Source: Bacteroidales bacterium
GTDB taxonomy: Bacteria > Bacteroidota > Bacteroidia > Bacteroidales > UBA932
Assembly (NCBI GenBank): GCA_017527625.1
Contig: JAFXPV010000027.1
Location: 12,553 to 76,552, forward strand
Length of the DNA: 64,000 nucleotides
Reading direction: 5' to 3'
Part shown: piece by piece, positions 8,957 through 18,545 of the stretch
Position numbering within the stretch: the first letter of the stretch is position 1
Layout: each line of letters starts with the position of its first letter
Position numbers and translations under genes: made by a program
Notes under the pieces: model-generated
What the model saw: the letters and a program-made list of their open reading frames with translations, nothing else
What the model was told of the DNA's origin: nothing
Database searches by the model: none

Positions 8957-11900
8957 TGAGTATCTACAAGACAGCTATAGACAAGCCGGTAACGACTCTG
9001 CTGATATTCGTTGCCATCATCGTCCTGGGCGTGTATGCGTTCCGCCTTCTGCCCATCGACCAGTTCCCGGAGATGGATCCGCCGTACATCACGGTGATGA
9101 CAACCTATCCGGGCGCCAGTGCTTCCGAGATAGAGACTAATGTGACAAGGCTGGTGGAGAACAGCCTCAACTCTGTCGACCACCTCAAGGAGATGACTTC
9201 TACCTCAAGGGACAATACGTCTGTCGTGATGCTGGAGCTCGAATGGGGCACCGACATCGACGAGGTTATGAATGACGTGCGGTCGTACGTCGATATGCTG
9301 AAAGATGCGCTGCCGAGCGGATGTACCAATCCCTATCTTTTCAAGTTCAGCTCGAGCGCGATGCCTATCATCCAGTTCGCGGTAACGGCCAAGGAGAGCT
9401 ACTCTGGTCTGGAGAAAATTATGAACGACGACCTGATCCCGCAGCTGAACCGCGTGGACGGCATCGGAAACATATCGGTGACCGGAGCTCCCGACAGGTA
9501 TGTATATGTGGATATCGACCAGAACAAGCTGGATGCTTTCGGAATTCCGCTGGAAAGTGTCAGCTCTGCGATTACTTCCAACAACCTGAACCTTTCTTCT
9601 GGTCTTGTCAAGATGGAGAGGGAGCAGTATCAGCTCGAGGTGCGCAGTGAGTATGTCGAGAGCAGCGAGATCGCGAATGTGGTCGTGACTACGACTCCCG
9701 CCGGAGCGAAAGTCTTCGTGAAAGATATCGCTTCGGTCCGCGATACCATCAAGGACCTGTCGCTCGACTCGAAAGTCAACGGTCAGGAAGCCGTCACCCT
9801 TCTGATCACCAAGCAGACCGGCGCCAACACCGTGCAGATCTGCCGCGACGTGAACAAGGCGATGGCAAGGCTCAAGAAGAATCTGCCGGCCGACATCAAC
9901 ATCGAAGTGGTCTACGATTCTTCCGAAGAAATCCAGAATTCCATCAATTCGCTCGAGGAGTCTATCCTCTATGCGCTGCTGTTCGTGGTGCTGGTGGTGT
10001 TCATCTTCCTCGGCAAATGGAGGGCCACGTTCATCATCGGCCTGACCATCCCCATAGCCTTGATTGTGGCGTTCATCTATCTGGCGCTTTCGGGCAGTTC
10101 GCTGAACATCATTTCGCTCTGCTCGCTGACGGTTGCCATCGGTATGGTGGTGGATGATGCCATCGTCGTGCTGGAGAATATCTCCAAACATATCGACAGG
10201 GGCTCGAGTCCGCGCGAGGCGGCCATCTATGCTACGAACGAGGTATGGGTGTCAGTTATTGCGACTACGCTCGTGATCGTGGCCGTGTTCGTGCCTCTGA
10301 CTATGCTCACCGGTATGGCCGGCATCCTCTTCAAGGAGCTTGGATGGATCGTGACGATCGTGGTCTGCACTTCTACCGTGGTGGCTATCTCCCTGACTCC
10401 TATGCTCTGCTCTCAGTTGCTGAAGGCCAAGAAGGTCGAGATCGACGAGACCGGACATATCGTTGAGGTGTCGGAGAAGAAGACTTTCTACGAAAGGACG
10501 GTTGGCCGGGTGCTCGACGCCATCGACGACTGGTATGCCAGGGCTCTGCGCGTCTGCCTGCGCCACAAGGCTCTGACACTGCTTGCATTCACAGCCCTGT
10601 TCGTGGCTTCCCTGATTCCTGCCTGCACCGGCCAGATCGGTACTGACTTTATGCAGCCTTCCGACAACGGCCGTGTGCGTGTGACTATCGAACTGCAGAA
10701 CGGCACGCGCATCGAGCAGACTCTTAAGACTGCCCGTGCCATCGAGGCCCGCATCAACGAGCTGGTGCCTGAGGTTAGGATGATTTCGACTTCTGCAGGT
10801 AGCAGCGATGCTTCCGGCACAAGCGCGATTTTCTCGTCTACGACTAACAATTCCATCCAGATGACTGTCGTCTGCGTCAAGAAATATGAGCGTACACGCA
10901 CTATCGACGAGATCGGCGAGGTCATCCGCCAGGAGTTGCTGAACTATCCTGAGATTGTAAGATATCAGGTCAATTCGCAAGGCGGTATGGGCGGTGGCGG
11001 TACTTCTACCGTGGACGTGGAGATTTACGGCTACGACTTCGACGAGACCAACGTTCTTGCCGAGCAGGTCCGCAATACTATCATCGAGAAGATTCCTGAC
11101 GCCAGGAACGTCACTATAAGCCGCGAGAAGGACCGTCCCGAGCTGAACCTCGTCATCGACAAGGAGAAGGCTTCGTCGTTCGGCCTGAACGCTGCGACTA
11201 TTTCTACTTATGTGCGCAACCGCGTCGGCGGTCTGGCTTCGGGCTTCCTCAAGGAGGACGGAGAGGAGTATAATATCGTGGTGCGTCTGCGCGAGGATGA
11301 CCGCAATTCTATCAATGATATCTACAACCTGTCGATTCCGACTGCTACCGGCAAGATTGTCAAGCTCAGCGAGGTTGCTACCCTTGAGGAGTATTTCGCT
11401 CCGCCGACCATCGACCGCAAGAGCCGTCAGCGCTACCTGACGGTGAGCGTGATGCCCTACAACACTTCTCTGGGCGAGATGGCGATGGCGGTGCAGGGTG
11501 TCATCGACCAGGTCACTGTTCCCGAGGGCATCACAATGTCGATCGGCGGTGACTTCGAGGACCAGCAGGAAATGTTCGGCAATATCATCGCGCTTGCGCT
11601 GCTGATCATCCTTCTGGTGTATGTGGTGATGGCTTCACAGTTCGAGTCGTTCTCGAAGCCGGCCATCATCCTGCTGGCGATTCCTTTCGCCATCACGGGT
11701 GTGATCCTGGCTCTCTGGGCTACGGGCACCACTCTCGATATGATTGCGGCGCTCGGTGTCGTGATGCTTATCGGTATCGTGGTCAAGAACGGTATTGTGC
11801 TGGTGGACTACATCAATCTGATGCGCGACCGCGGGCACGAGCTCAGCGAGGCTATCGCGCTGTCCGGCCGTTCCCGTCTGCGTCCTGTGATGATGACGGC

Positions 11901-12141
11901 TATGACGACTGTCCTCGGTATGCTTCCTATGGCGCTCAGCCGTGGTGAAGGTTCCGAGATGTGGCATCCGCTGGGTATCGTCGTCATCGGCGGTCTGCTC
12001 GTGTCGACGTTCGTGACGCTTATCGTCGTACCTGTCTTCTATGCTGTGCTCAGCAAGGACAGCGACCGCAACAAGAAAGAGCGCAACCGTCGCAATTTCA
12101 TCTTTATGCAGCTGTCACCTGACGCGAAGGAGGAGGAATAA
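8956..12141 (+). CDS. RND efflux permease (HAE1 family)
   Basis: The inner-membrane proton/drug antiporter of the pump, 1061 residues, usual for AcrB/HAE1 proteins. Visible hallmarks are the first transmembrane helix at residues 10-28, PEMDPPYITVMTTYPGAS leading the first porter domain, and the helix-4 segment GMVVDDAIVVLENISKHID with the paired aspartates of the proton relay. The second-half equivalent is GIVVKNGIVLVDYINLMRDRG, and the RPVMMTAMTTVLGMLP loop follows. The C-terminus is a short charged tail. A PG0541-like gene follows after 3 bases. The substrate range (drugs, bile salts, metabolites) is not deducible. Confidence 0.93.
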   Translation: MSIYKTAIDKPVTTLLIFVAIIVLGVYAFRLLPIDQFPEMDPPYITVMTTYPGASASEIETNVTRLVENSLNSVDHLKEMTSTSRDNTSVVMLELEWGTDIDEVMNDVRSYVDMLKDALPSGCTNPYLFKFSSSAMPIIQFAVTAKESYSGLEKIMNDDLIPQLNRVDGIGNISVTGAPDRYVYVDIDQNKLDAFGIPLESVSSAITSNNLNLSSGLVKMEREQYQLEVRSEYVESSEIANVVVTTTPAGAKVFVKDIASVRDTIKDLSLDSKVNGQEAVTLLITKQTGANTVQICRDVNKAMARLKKNLPADINIEVVYDSSEEIQNSINSLEESILYALLFVVLVVFIFLGKWRATFIIGLTIPIALIVAFIYLALSGSSLNIISLCSLTVAIGMVVDDAIVVLENISKHIDRGSSPREAAIYATNEVWVSVIATTLVIVAVFVPLTMLTGMAGILFKELGWIVTIVVCTSTVVAISLTPMLCSQLLKAKKVEIDETGHIVEVSEKKTFYERTVGRVLDAIDDWYARALRVCLRHKALTLLAFTALFVASLIPACTGQIGTDFMQPSDNGRVRVTIELQNGTRIEQTLKTARAIEARINELVPEVRMISTSAGSSDASGTSAIFSSTTNNSIQMTVVCVKKYERTRTIDEIGEVIRQELLNYPEIVRYQVNSQGGMGGGGTSTVDVEIYGYDFDETNVLAEQVRNTIIEKIPDARNVTISREKDRPELNLVIDKEKASSFGLNAATISTYVRNRVGGLASGFLKEDGEEYNIVVRLREDDRNSINDIYNLSIPTATGKIVKLSEVATLEEYFAPPTIDRKSRQRYLTVSVMPYNTSLGEMAMAVQGVIDQVTVPEGITMSIGGDFEDQQEMFGNIIALALLIILLVYVVMASQFESFSKPAIILLAIPFAITGVILALWATGTTLDMIAALGVVMLIGIVVKNGIVLVDYINLMRDRGHELSEAIALSGRSRLRPVMMTAMTTVLGMLPMALSRGEGSEMWHPLGIVVIGGLLVSTFVTLIVVPVFYAVLSKDSDRNKKERNRRNFIFMQLSPDAKEEE

Positions 12142-12144
12142 GTT

Positions 12145-12438
12145 ATGAAGAGTGTCTTTATAGTTTTCAACCAGGCTAACACTGAGCGCGTGGAGTATAT
12201 GCTCGACGAGCTCAAGATTTCGGGTTTCACTTTCTTCGAGCAGGTGCAGGGCCGCGGCTCCAGGACCGGCGAACCACATCGTGGCACGCATACCTGGCCG
12301 GAGATGAATTCGGCGGTGATGGTTGTCATCGATGACGACCGCGTTCCCGAGCTCCTCGACACCGTCCGCAAGCTCGACAACCGCAACAAGGCCGTCGGCG
12401 TACGCGCCTTCGTCTGGAACATCGAGCAGGTGGTCTAG
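12145..12438 (+). CDS. PG0541-like transporter-associated protein (P-II-like fold)
   Basis: A 97-residue cytosolic protein resembling the PG0541 family, which in Bacteroidota is usually encoded right after an RND permease. Its beta-alpha-beta pattern (KSVFIVFNQANTERVEYMLDEL; then SAVMVVIDDDRVPELLDTV) resembles P-II/GlnB ferredoxin-like proteins. It begins 3 bases after the permease stop, so it is the fourth gene of the pump operon. A regulatory or sensing role toward the permease is inference from fold and position. Confidence 0.8.
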   Translation: MKSVFIVFNQANTERVEYMLDELKISGFTFFEQVQGRGSRTGEPHRGTHTWPEMNSAVMVVIDDDRVPELLDTVRKLDNRNKAVGVRAFVWNIEQVV

Positions 12439-12514
12439 CGAAGCCCCAGCCGAAAACCGATTTTTCCGTCCGTCGGTCACTTTTTAGCTCTTTTCCGTGG
12501 CTGGAACTGCGCGC

Positions 12515-12690
12515 ATGCCGCTGGAAGGGAAGTAAGGCCTTCGGGGGGTTCCGTTCGCCTTCGGCTCACTCCAATCCCTCCCAACGCCTGCTTCGTCCTG
12601 CTTCGCAGAACTCGCATTCGTCGGGTTCCTCCCGCTCTGCCGCCGCGGGTGGCCAGCCCCCCGAAGGCCTTACTTCCCTTCCAGCGGCAT
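12515..12690 (+). repeat. Palindromic element, copy 1 (34-bp inverted arms, 108-bp core)
   Basis: A perfect 34-bp inverted repeat (12515-12548 and 12657-12690) encloses a 108-bp core. The core matches that of copy 2 at 107 of 108 positions, on the opposite strand. The inner 13 bases of the arm (GGCCTTCGGGGGG) are shared. The outer 21 differ from copy 2 at several positions, yet both arms of each copy changed together. The element begins 76 bases after the stop of the efflux operon and in the same sense. Short frames inside it encode low-complexity Arg/Gly peptides and are unlikely to be genes. Confidence 0.85.
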
Positions 12691-13233
12691 AAACCCGACA
12701 TCCGCATTGGAACTACAACCCCGCCACAGACACCTGTAGCGGCTCATCTCTCACAACGCTGCACTAAAAGGCCATGCATTGAGATAACACCCTGCTACCA
12801 ATCGCATACAGAGCCGGTTCCAACTAAATGCAAAAGTTGGGTTTGACCATACTATGACTTGATCAGATTTCAAATAAATAACTGGTGACAAGTACAAAAC
12901 TATTACTGTTGGCTGGCTTGATAATACAAACTATAACTTGCCTATAGAGTATTGCTCGTCATCTTTATCGTATAGATATTCATTTAACTTCCCTTTACCG
13001 ACAAAGTGCAAATAGAGATCAATATAATTTAACTCCTTCCACTTTTCCAAAAAACGCTATAAATCAAGGCCAAAGAAAGTTAAGCGGATATAAATGCTTA
13101 AAAGCGGGTAGGGCAATAGATTATTGCTACTATTGCAGTCGGATTGGAGAAGGTATTTGCCTCCCCAGATTAGTTATTGAGAATTAATAACTCAGGTTGC
13201 GAAAAAATGATTACCTTAGCGATACATTATTAA
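12691..13233. other. AT-rich intergenic stretch without a recognisable gene
   Basis: About 540 bases of visibly lower GC than the neighbours. I find no convincing frame, tRNA or known RNA. Two small hairpins occur in the second half: GCAATAG with CTATTGC, and AGTTATT with AATAACT. With the broken NYN gene that follows, this looks like a decayed, probably imported islet. Confidence 0.5.
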
Positions 13234-13287
13234 GCCTTTGGTTACGCTTGAACCTTCCTGTATAACGTTCAAGCCCAACCCAAAGGC
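13234..13287 (+). terminator. Strong hairpin followed by a T-rich run, upstream of the NYN gene
   Basis: Two stacked stems: GCCTTTGG (13234-13241) with CCAAAGGC (13280-13287), and GCTTGAAC (13246-13253) with GTTCAAGC (13267-13274). A small internal loop separates them, and CATTTTTATTTAT follows. It has the shape of an intrinsic terminator. As it ends only 22 bases before the NYN ATG, it could end upstream transcription or act as an attenuator. Which one is not decidable here. Confidence 0.6.
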
Positions 13288-13309
13288 CATTTTTATTTAT
13301 AGTCTTATT

Positions 13310-13997
13310 ATGCCTCACAACAAGTATACTTCAACTCCTATTCGCGTGGCTGTCATGGTTGATGGTGGGTATTTTATGAAGCGCTATAAAACCCTTTACA
13401 ATAAGGATAGGAGCAAGACACCAGAAACAATAGTAAAAGATTTGTATACTATCGCGCATTCTCATGTTGGGGATAATAACTATTTATACCGTATCTTCTA
13501 TTATGACTGTATTCCGTTCGACAAAAAGGTACACAATCCAATCTCAAAAAGGTGCATCGATTTTGCGAAGACCCCGGAATCTTCAATGATGAAGGCGGTT
13601 TTTGAAGAATTAAAACGCCAAAGAAAGGTTGCCCTCCGGCTTGGAACCATTAAAGATGGTAGACGTTGGATTCTGTATGATAGGGTATCAACTAGTCTTC
13701 TTCGAAAGGAAATCACTATTGATGATATAAAGGAGGAGGATGTATACTACGATATGCATCAAAAAGGTATTGATATGAAGATCGGGGTAGACATCGCCTC
13801 TCTTGCTTTGAAACGGTTTGTAGATAAAATTGTCCTGATTTCAGGGGACTCGGATTTTGTGCCAGCAGCTAAGCTTGCCAGACGGGAAGTCACATGTAGA
13901 GAATAACCTATTCGAACATATTGATGGCCTTAGAAGTATTCCTTTGTACTATCAAAGGAAAAGGCATACAGAGAAACTTAAGGAAGAGGCGGAATAG
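13310..13997 (+). pseudogene. NYN-domain (LabA/DUF88-like) gene with 3' deletion/frameshift
   Basis: The first frame (13310-13906) encodes an NYN-type PIN-like ribonuclease fold. It has the N-terminal strand and Asp (VAVMVDGGYF), KGIDMKIGVDIASLAL, and ISGDSDFVPAAKLARRE with the metal-binding aspartates. It then ends abruptly in VTCRE. The expected C-terminus continues in another frame from about 13881 to the TAG at 13995-13997: ENNLFEHIDGLRSIPLYYQ, then a charged tail. The usual strand after KLARREG is missing, so a short deletion probably caused the shift. I take the ATG at 13310, because 13238 lies inside the hairpin. The gene is AT-rich compared with its surroundings, suggesting import. 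Gene decay or an assembly error are both possible. Confidence 0.7.
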
Positions 13998-14061
13998 TAT
14001 CTCTGCTTGAAATCACTGTCGTTACTTTTTCACTAACTTAGTGGAGTTAAACGATAGCACT

Positions 14062-15498
<1,437 letters not shown>

Positions 15499-15517
15499 TG
15501 ACTTGTTTCATTTTTCT

Positions 15518-15525
15518 TATCTTTG
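15518..15525 (+). promoter_or_regulatory. TAnnTTTG promoter box for the lipoprotein at 15548
   Basis: TATCTTTG, 22 bases before the ATG at 15548. It rules out the TTG start at 15503. Confidence 0.5.
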
Positions 15526-15547
15526 TCAAAATCAATATAACGATCCA

Positions 15548-16258
15548 ATGAAAAAAGTACTGAATCTTATTGTAATGATGACCTTGGCGCTTGTCGCGCT
15601 GGAGTCCTGCGGCCCTGCACGCTATACGCAGAGTGGAACTAACCTGGCGTCTGTCCAGGAGTTTGCATTCATTGAGCCCTACTCTTATATGATTGTGTAT
15701 GGTGATGACGGTAAGGGTTATTACAACGAGGATAATTCGCGTAAAGCGACTCAACTGATAACCAGCATCGTAGAATCGGAGCGCTATCCGTTCACAGACG
15801 TGATTTCCGCAGACTACGACGACGACAATGCCGATATCCGGAAATGGGTGACCAACTTCGACGAGAATACACCCTCAAGAGCTGACCGCCTCCGCGTGCC
15901 CAAGTCACTCAAGACTCTGGTCAAGAACAGCGGCAACCGCTACGGCATCGTCATCTATTCATTCGGCTATACCCAGACAGTCGCCGGTTACCAGCGTGAG
16001 AAGCTCGAGAAAGCTGCCAGCAGGGTTGTCGACAAGGCAATCGAGAGCCTGACAGGCATCAGCGGCCTGACCAATCCCTCAAGGAACTACTACGTGAGCG
16101 ACCCTTACGGCAACATTATGTATTGCGCAGTAGTCGATGTTGAAGAAGACCGCGTAGTGAATTTCGTGCGCGAAGTGCCCACCTTCGGTTCCCATCCTCT
16201 GGAGAGCCAGTACGTGAGCGAGCTGCTGCACAAGCTGCTGAAAGATTTCGCCCGTTAG
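15548..16258 (+). CDS. Putative lipoprotein, unknown function
   Basis: A 236-residue exported protein. The signal peptide ends in LVALESC, a loose lipobox with Cys21. The mature part begins GPARYTQSGTNLASVQEF and has mixed alpha/beta character, with KSLKTLVKNSGNRYGIVIYSFGY in the middle. A late segment SDPYGNIMYCAVVDVEEDRVV is followed by a C-terminal helix. I do not recognise a family. Its promoter box (15518-15525) and the ATG at 15548 fix the start. The stop overlaps that of convergent trmB. Confidence 0.6.
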   Translation: MKKVLNLIVMMTLALVALESCGPARYTQSGTNLASVQEFAFIEPYSYMIVYGDDGKGYYNEDNSRKATQLITSIVESERYPFTDVISADYDDDNADIRKWVTNFDENTPSRADRLRVPKSLKTLVKNSGNRYGIVIYSFGYTQTVAGYQREKLEKAASRVVDKAIESLTGISGLTNPSRNYYVSDPYGNIMYCAVVDVEEDRVVNFVREVPTFGSHPLESQYVSELLHKLLKDFAR

Positions 16259-16926
16259 AGTCTGAATGCGAGATAGGTGATGGGCTTGCCTTCGGCGAGC
16301 CACATCTGCTCGTAGTAGGTCTTGACGCAGAGAATGTCGTCAGGATCGGCGGCGCGACCGCTGCCATAGATGTCAGAGTTGCACTCGAGGATTTCGAGGT
16401 TTTGCTCCTGAGCTATTTCAATCGAATATTCGTGAAGAAGGACGCTGTCAGTCTTGAGATGGACGATGGCGCCCTTTTTCGTAAATGCACGGTAGCGGTC
16501 GAGGAAAAGGGGAGAAGTGAGGCGTTTGCCGGGCTTCTTAGGCTGCGGGTCCGAGAAAGTCAGCCAGATCTCGCTGACCTCGTCAGGTCCGAACGCAGAC
16601 TTGATGAAATCGATGCGGGTGCGCAGGAACGCCACGTTCGACAAACCGTGCTCGGTGGCATATTTCGCGCCCTTCCAAAGCCTTGCACCCTTGATGTCGA
16701 TGCCGATGTAATTCACCTGCGGATTGCGTTCCGCAAGGGCTACAGTATATTCGCCGCGTCCGCAGCCGAGCTCCAGCACTATCGGATTGTCGTTGTGGAA
16801 AACCTCCTCGTGCCAGTGGCCCTTCACCGGGAAATTACCGGCAAGCATATCGTCGGACGACGGTTGCAGCAGGCAGCTGAAGGTCTCGTTCTCGCGGAAC
16901 TTTGCAAGTTTGTTCTTCCCGCTCAT
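16255..16926 (-). CDS. trmB: tRNA (guanine-N7-)-methyltransferase
   Basis: TrmB methylates G46 of tRNA using SAM. It is 223 residues, with the SAM-binding ELGCGRGEYTVALAERNP and the acidic GIDIKGARLWKGAK. The family-specific loop LTFSDPQPKKPGKR carries the Asp and Pro residues usual for TrmB. The ATG at 16926 overlaps the gldH stop (TGATG). A GTG directly upstream gives a one-residue longer version. It is last in the pyrH operon and converges with the lipoprotein gene, sharing its stop region. Confidence 0.92.
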   Translation of the reverse strand: MSGKNKLAKFRENETFSCLLQPSSDDMLAGNFPVKGHWHEEVFHNDNPIVLELGCGRGEYTVALAERNPQVNYIGIDIKGARLWKGAKYATEHGLSNVAFLRTRIDFIKSAFGPDEVSEIWLTFSDPQPKKPGKRLTSPLFLDRYRAFTKKGAIVHLKTDSVLLHEYSIEIAQEQNLEILECNSDIYGSGRAADPDDILCVKTYYEQMWLAEGKPITYLAFRL

Positions 16927-17405
16927 CACTTGTTCCTCACAGGATTATAACCGAAGCCAAGCGAATGCAGTCCCGTGTAGCGCTCCGGTCTGGCACTGAT
17001 GGTCCAGACTCCGGCCTGGGCGCTGCTGACGTTCGTGCGCCAGGTCCATTCGATATTGGCGTTCCAGTTCTGTTCAATGTTGAATTTTGTATAACGGTCG
17101 CCCTTTGCCTGCGCCTTGGAACGGTACAAAGGAAAGTCGACGGTGTCGCGATAGGTAAAGCCTGCCGGAGAGACGGCCTTGATGAAGAGCCTGACGTGTT
17201 CCCTGTCGATCTGCCCAAGGTCGTAGCGGCAGCAGAAAAATGTGTCGTAGGTCAGAGTCGAGTCCATATCGAACTCGAACACTGCTTCCTTGATGCCGTA
17301 GGAGTCGAGAACAGCATACTGATAGCCCTCCTGAGGCTTATTGCAAGCAGTCAGGGCCAGGCAGGCAAGCAGGATGGCAAAGCTATTTCTCCTCCTTCTG
17401 CCCAT
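16926..17405 (-). CDS. gldH: GldH-like gliding-motility lipoprotein
   Basis: A 159-residue lipoprotein: MGRRRRNSF, a hydrophobic run and the lipobox LTAC (Cys21). The body carries the GldH-like pattern of an F-F-D strand (EAVFEFDMDS), an R-T-Y region and a terminal G-L-H-S-L-G-F. Its place between ricT and trmB, with holB nearby, matches the gldH neighbourhood I know from Bacteroidota. The ATG at 17405 lies inside ricT (23-base overlap); longer frames lack a signal peptide. In Flavobacteriia GldH supports gliding and type IX secretion. Its role in a probably non-gliding Bacteroidales species is unclear. Confidence 0.72.
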   Translation of the reverse strand: MGRRRRNSFAILLACLALTACNKPQEGYQYAVLDSYGIKEAVFEFDMDSTLTYDTFFCCRYDLGQIDREHVRLFIKAVSPAGFTYRDTVDFPLYRSKAQAKGDRYTKFNIEQNWNANIEWTWRTNVSSAQAGVWTISARPERYTGLHSLGFGYNPVRNK

Positions 17406-18543
17406 TGTTCCTGCGACCTTTGCGTCTGCGGTTGTTCTTGTGCTTGCTTTCGTCGAAACGGGTGATGCTCTCGTCGCCGGCCGCGCTGACAAAGGCAGTC
17501 TCGGTCTCCTTTTCTTCAGCAGCGGAGTTGATGCTCTGCAGGGAATCAGGCTTGCCGCCCTTGCGGTTGATGGCCTGCACCTTGCGGACCTGGTCGATAT
17601 TGAGAGGGAAGATGTTGGTCAGACTGTTCTTCTCGTAAGAGAACCACATAATGCCGCCCAGGATGTCGGTCTTGACGAGCCAGGCGCTGCCGTCCTTGAA
17701 TTCGAGGGGATCCTTGACGATGGGGAACTTGCTGCGGGCGTCGAGATATGTGGATGCTTCGTAGTTGATGCAGCATTTCAGCTTGCTGCACTGTCCGGCC
17801 AGCTTCTGCGGGTTGAGGGAAAGCTCCTGGCAGCGGGCTGCCTGGGTGTTGATGGAGCTGAAGTCAGCCATATAGCAAGAGCAGCACAGCGGCCTTCCGC
17901 AGACTCCGATGCCGCCGATGAGGCCGGCCTCCTGACGGGCGCCGATCTGCTTCATCTCGATGCGGATGCCGAATTCAGCGGCGAAATCCTTGATCAGCTG
18001 GCGGAAATCCACCCTTTCGTCGGCTATGTAATAGAAGATAGCCTTGGTGCCGTCGCCCTGGAACTCCACGTCGCCGATTTTCATACTCAGCCCGAGCTTC
18101 TCGGCAATCTGGCGGGAGCGGATCATAGTCTTGTGCTCCCTGGCGATGGCCTCCTGCCACCTTTCGATGTCGAGGATCTTGGCCTTGCGGTATATTTTCT
18201 TGAATTCGTATGTGGCCGGGTCGATATGGTGACGGACCATCTGCCGCGCGACGATGGGGCCTTCGAGGGTGATGATGCCTACGTCGTGACCGTAGGTAGC
18301 CTCAACCACGACGATGTCGCCGATTTTGAGGATGAGCCCGGAGGTGTTGCGGTATATGCCTTTGTGAGTGTTCTTGAAGCGCACTTCGAAAAGGTCCTTG
18401 CACGACGCGGAATTGATGCCGGTAAGCCAGTTGTAGGCAGCCAGCTTCGAGCAGCCCAGACTGTAGTTTATCAGCAGCTCGTTGTCTTCAGTCCTTTCGA
18501 CGGTGCAGGCTCTGGAACAATCATATATCTTTTTGTCTTCCAT
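17383..18543 (-). CDS. ricT: PSP1/RicT-domain protein
   Basis: A 386-residue cytosolic protein with the PSP1 C-terminal domain. The conserved Cys cluster is at GVCGRPLCCSCYM and CSKLKCCINYE, which in B. subtilis RicT helps bind Fe-S clusters in the YmcA-YlbF-YaaT complex. The C-terminus is a Lys/Arg/Asn-rich tail. The ATG at 18543 lies two bases after the holB stop; the longer frame to 18573 would run into holB. The pairing with holB matches the gene order seen in many bacteria, including Firmicutes. The exact role in Bacteroidota is not established. Confidence 0.82.
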   Translation of the reverse strand: MEDKKIYDCSRACTVERTEDNELLINYSLGCSKLAAYNWLTGINSASCKDLFEVRFKNTHKGIYRNTSGLILKIGDIVVVEATYGHDVGIITLEGPIVARQMVRHHIDPATYEFKKIYRKAKILDIERWQEAIAREHKTMIRSRQIAEKLGLSMKIGDVEFQGDGTKAIFYYIADERVDFRQLIKDFAAEFGIRIEMKQIGARQEAGLIGGIGVCGRPLCCSCYMADFSSINTQAARCQELSLNPQKLAGQCSKLKCCINYEASTYLDARSKFPIVKDPLEFKDGSAWLVKTDILGGIMWFSYEKNSLTNIFPLNIDQVRKVQAINRKGGKPDSLQSINSAAEEKETETAFVSAAGDESITRFDESKHKNNRRRKGRRNNGQKEEK

Positions 18544-18545
18544 TG

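Noticed and set aside
12515..12690. Ordinary MITE or IS with terminal inverted repeats
   Set aside because: Terminal repeats of a MITE family should agree between copies; here the core is conserved and the ends differ. No target-site duplication is visible.
12477..12707. Open frames inside the palindromic elements encoding Arg/Gly-rich peptides (also 28596-28817)
   Set aside because: The same peptide appears only because the core is repeated; it is of low complexity, spans the stem arms, has no start context, and the arms vary at positions that would change the protein.
12691..13233. tRNA or small RNA gene in the AT-rich gap
   Set aside because: No T-loop, anticodon arm or other recognisable RNA fold could be found by eye; only short isolated hairpins.
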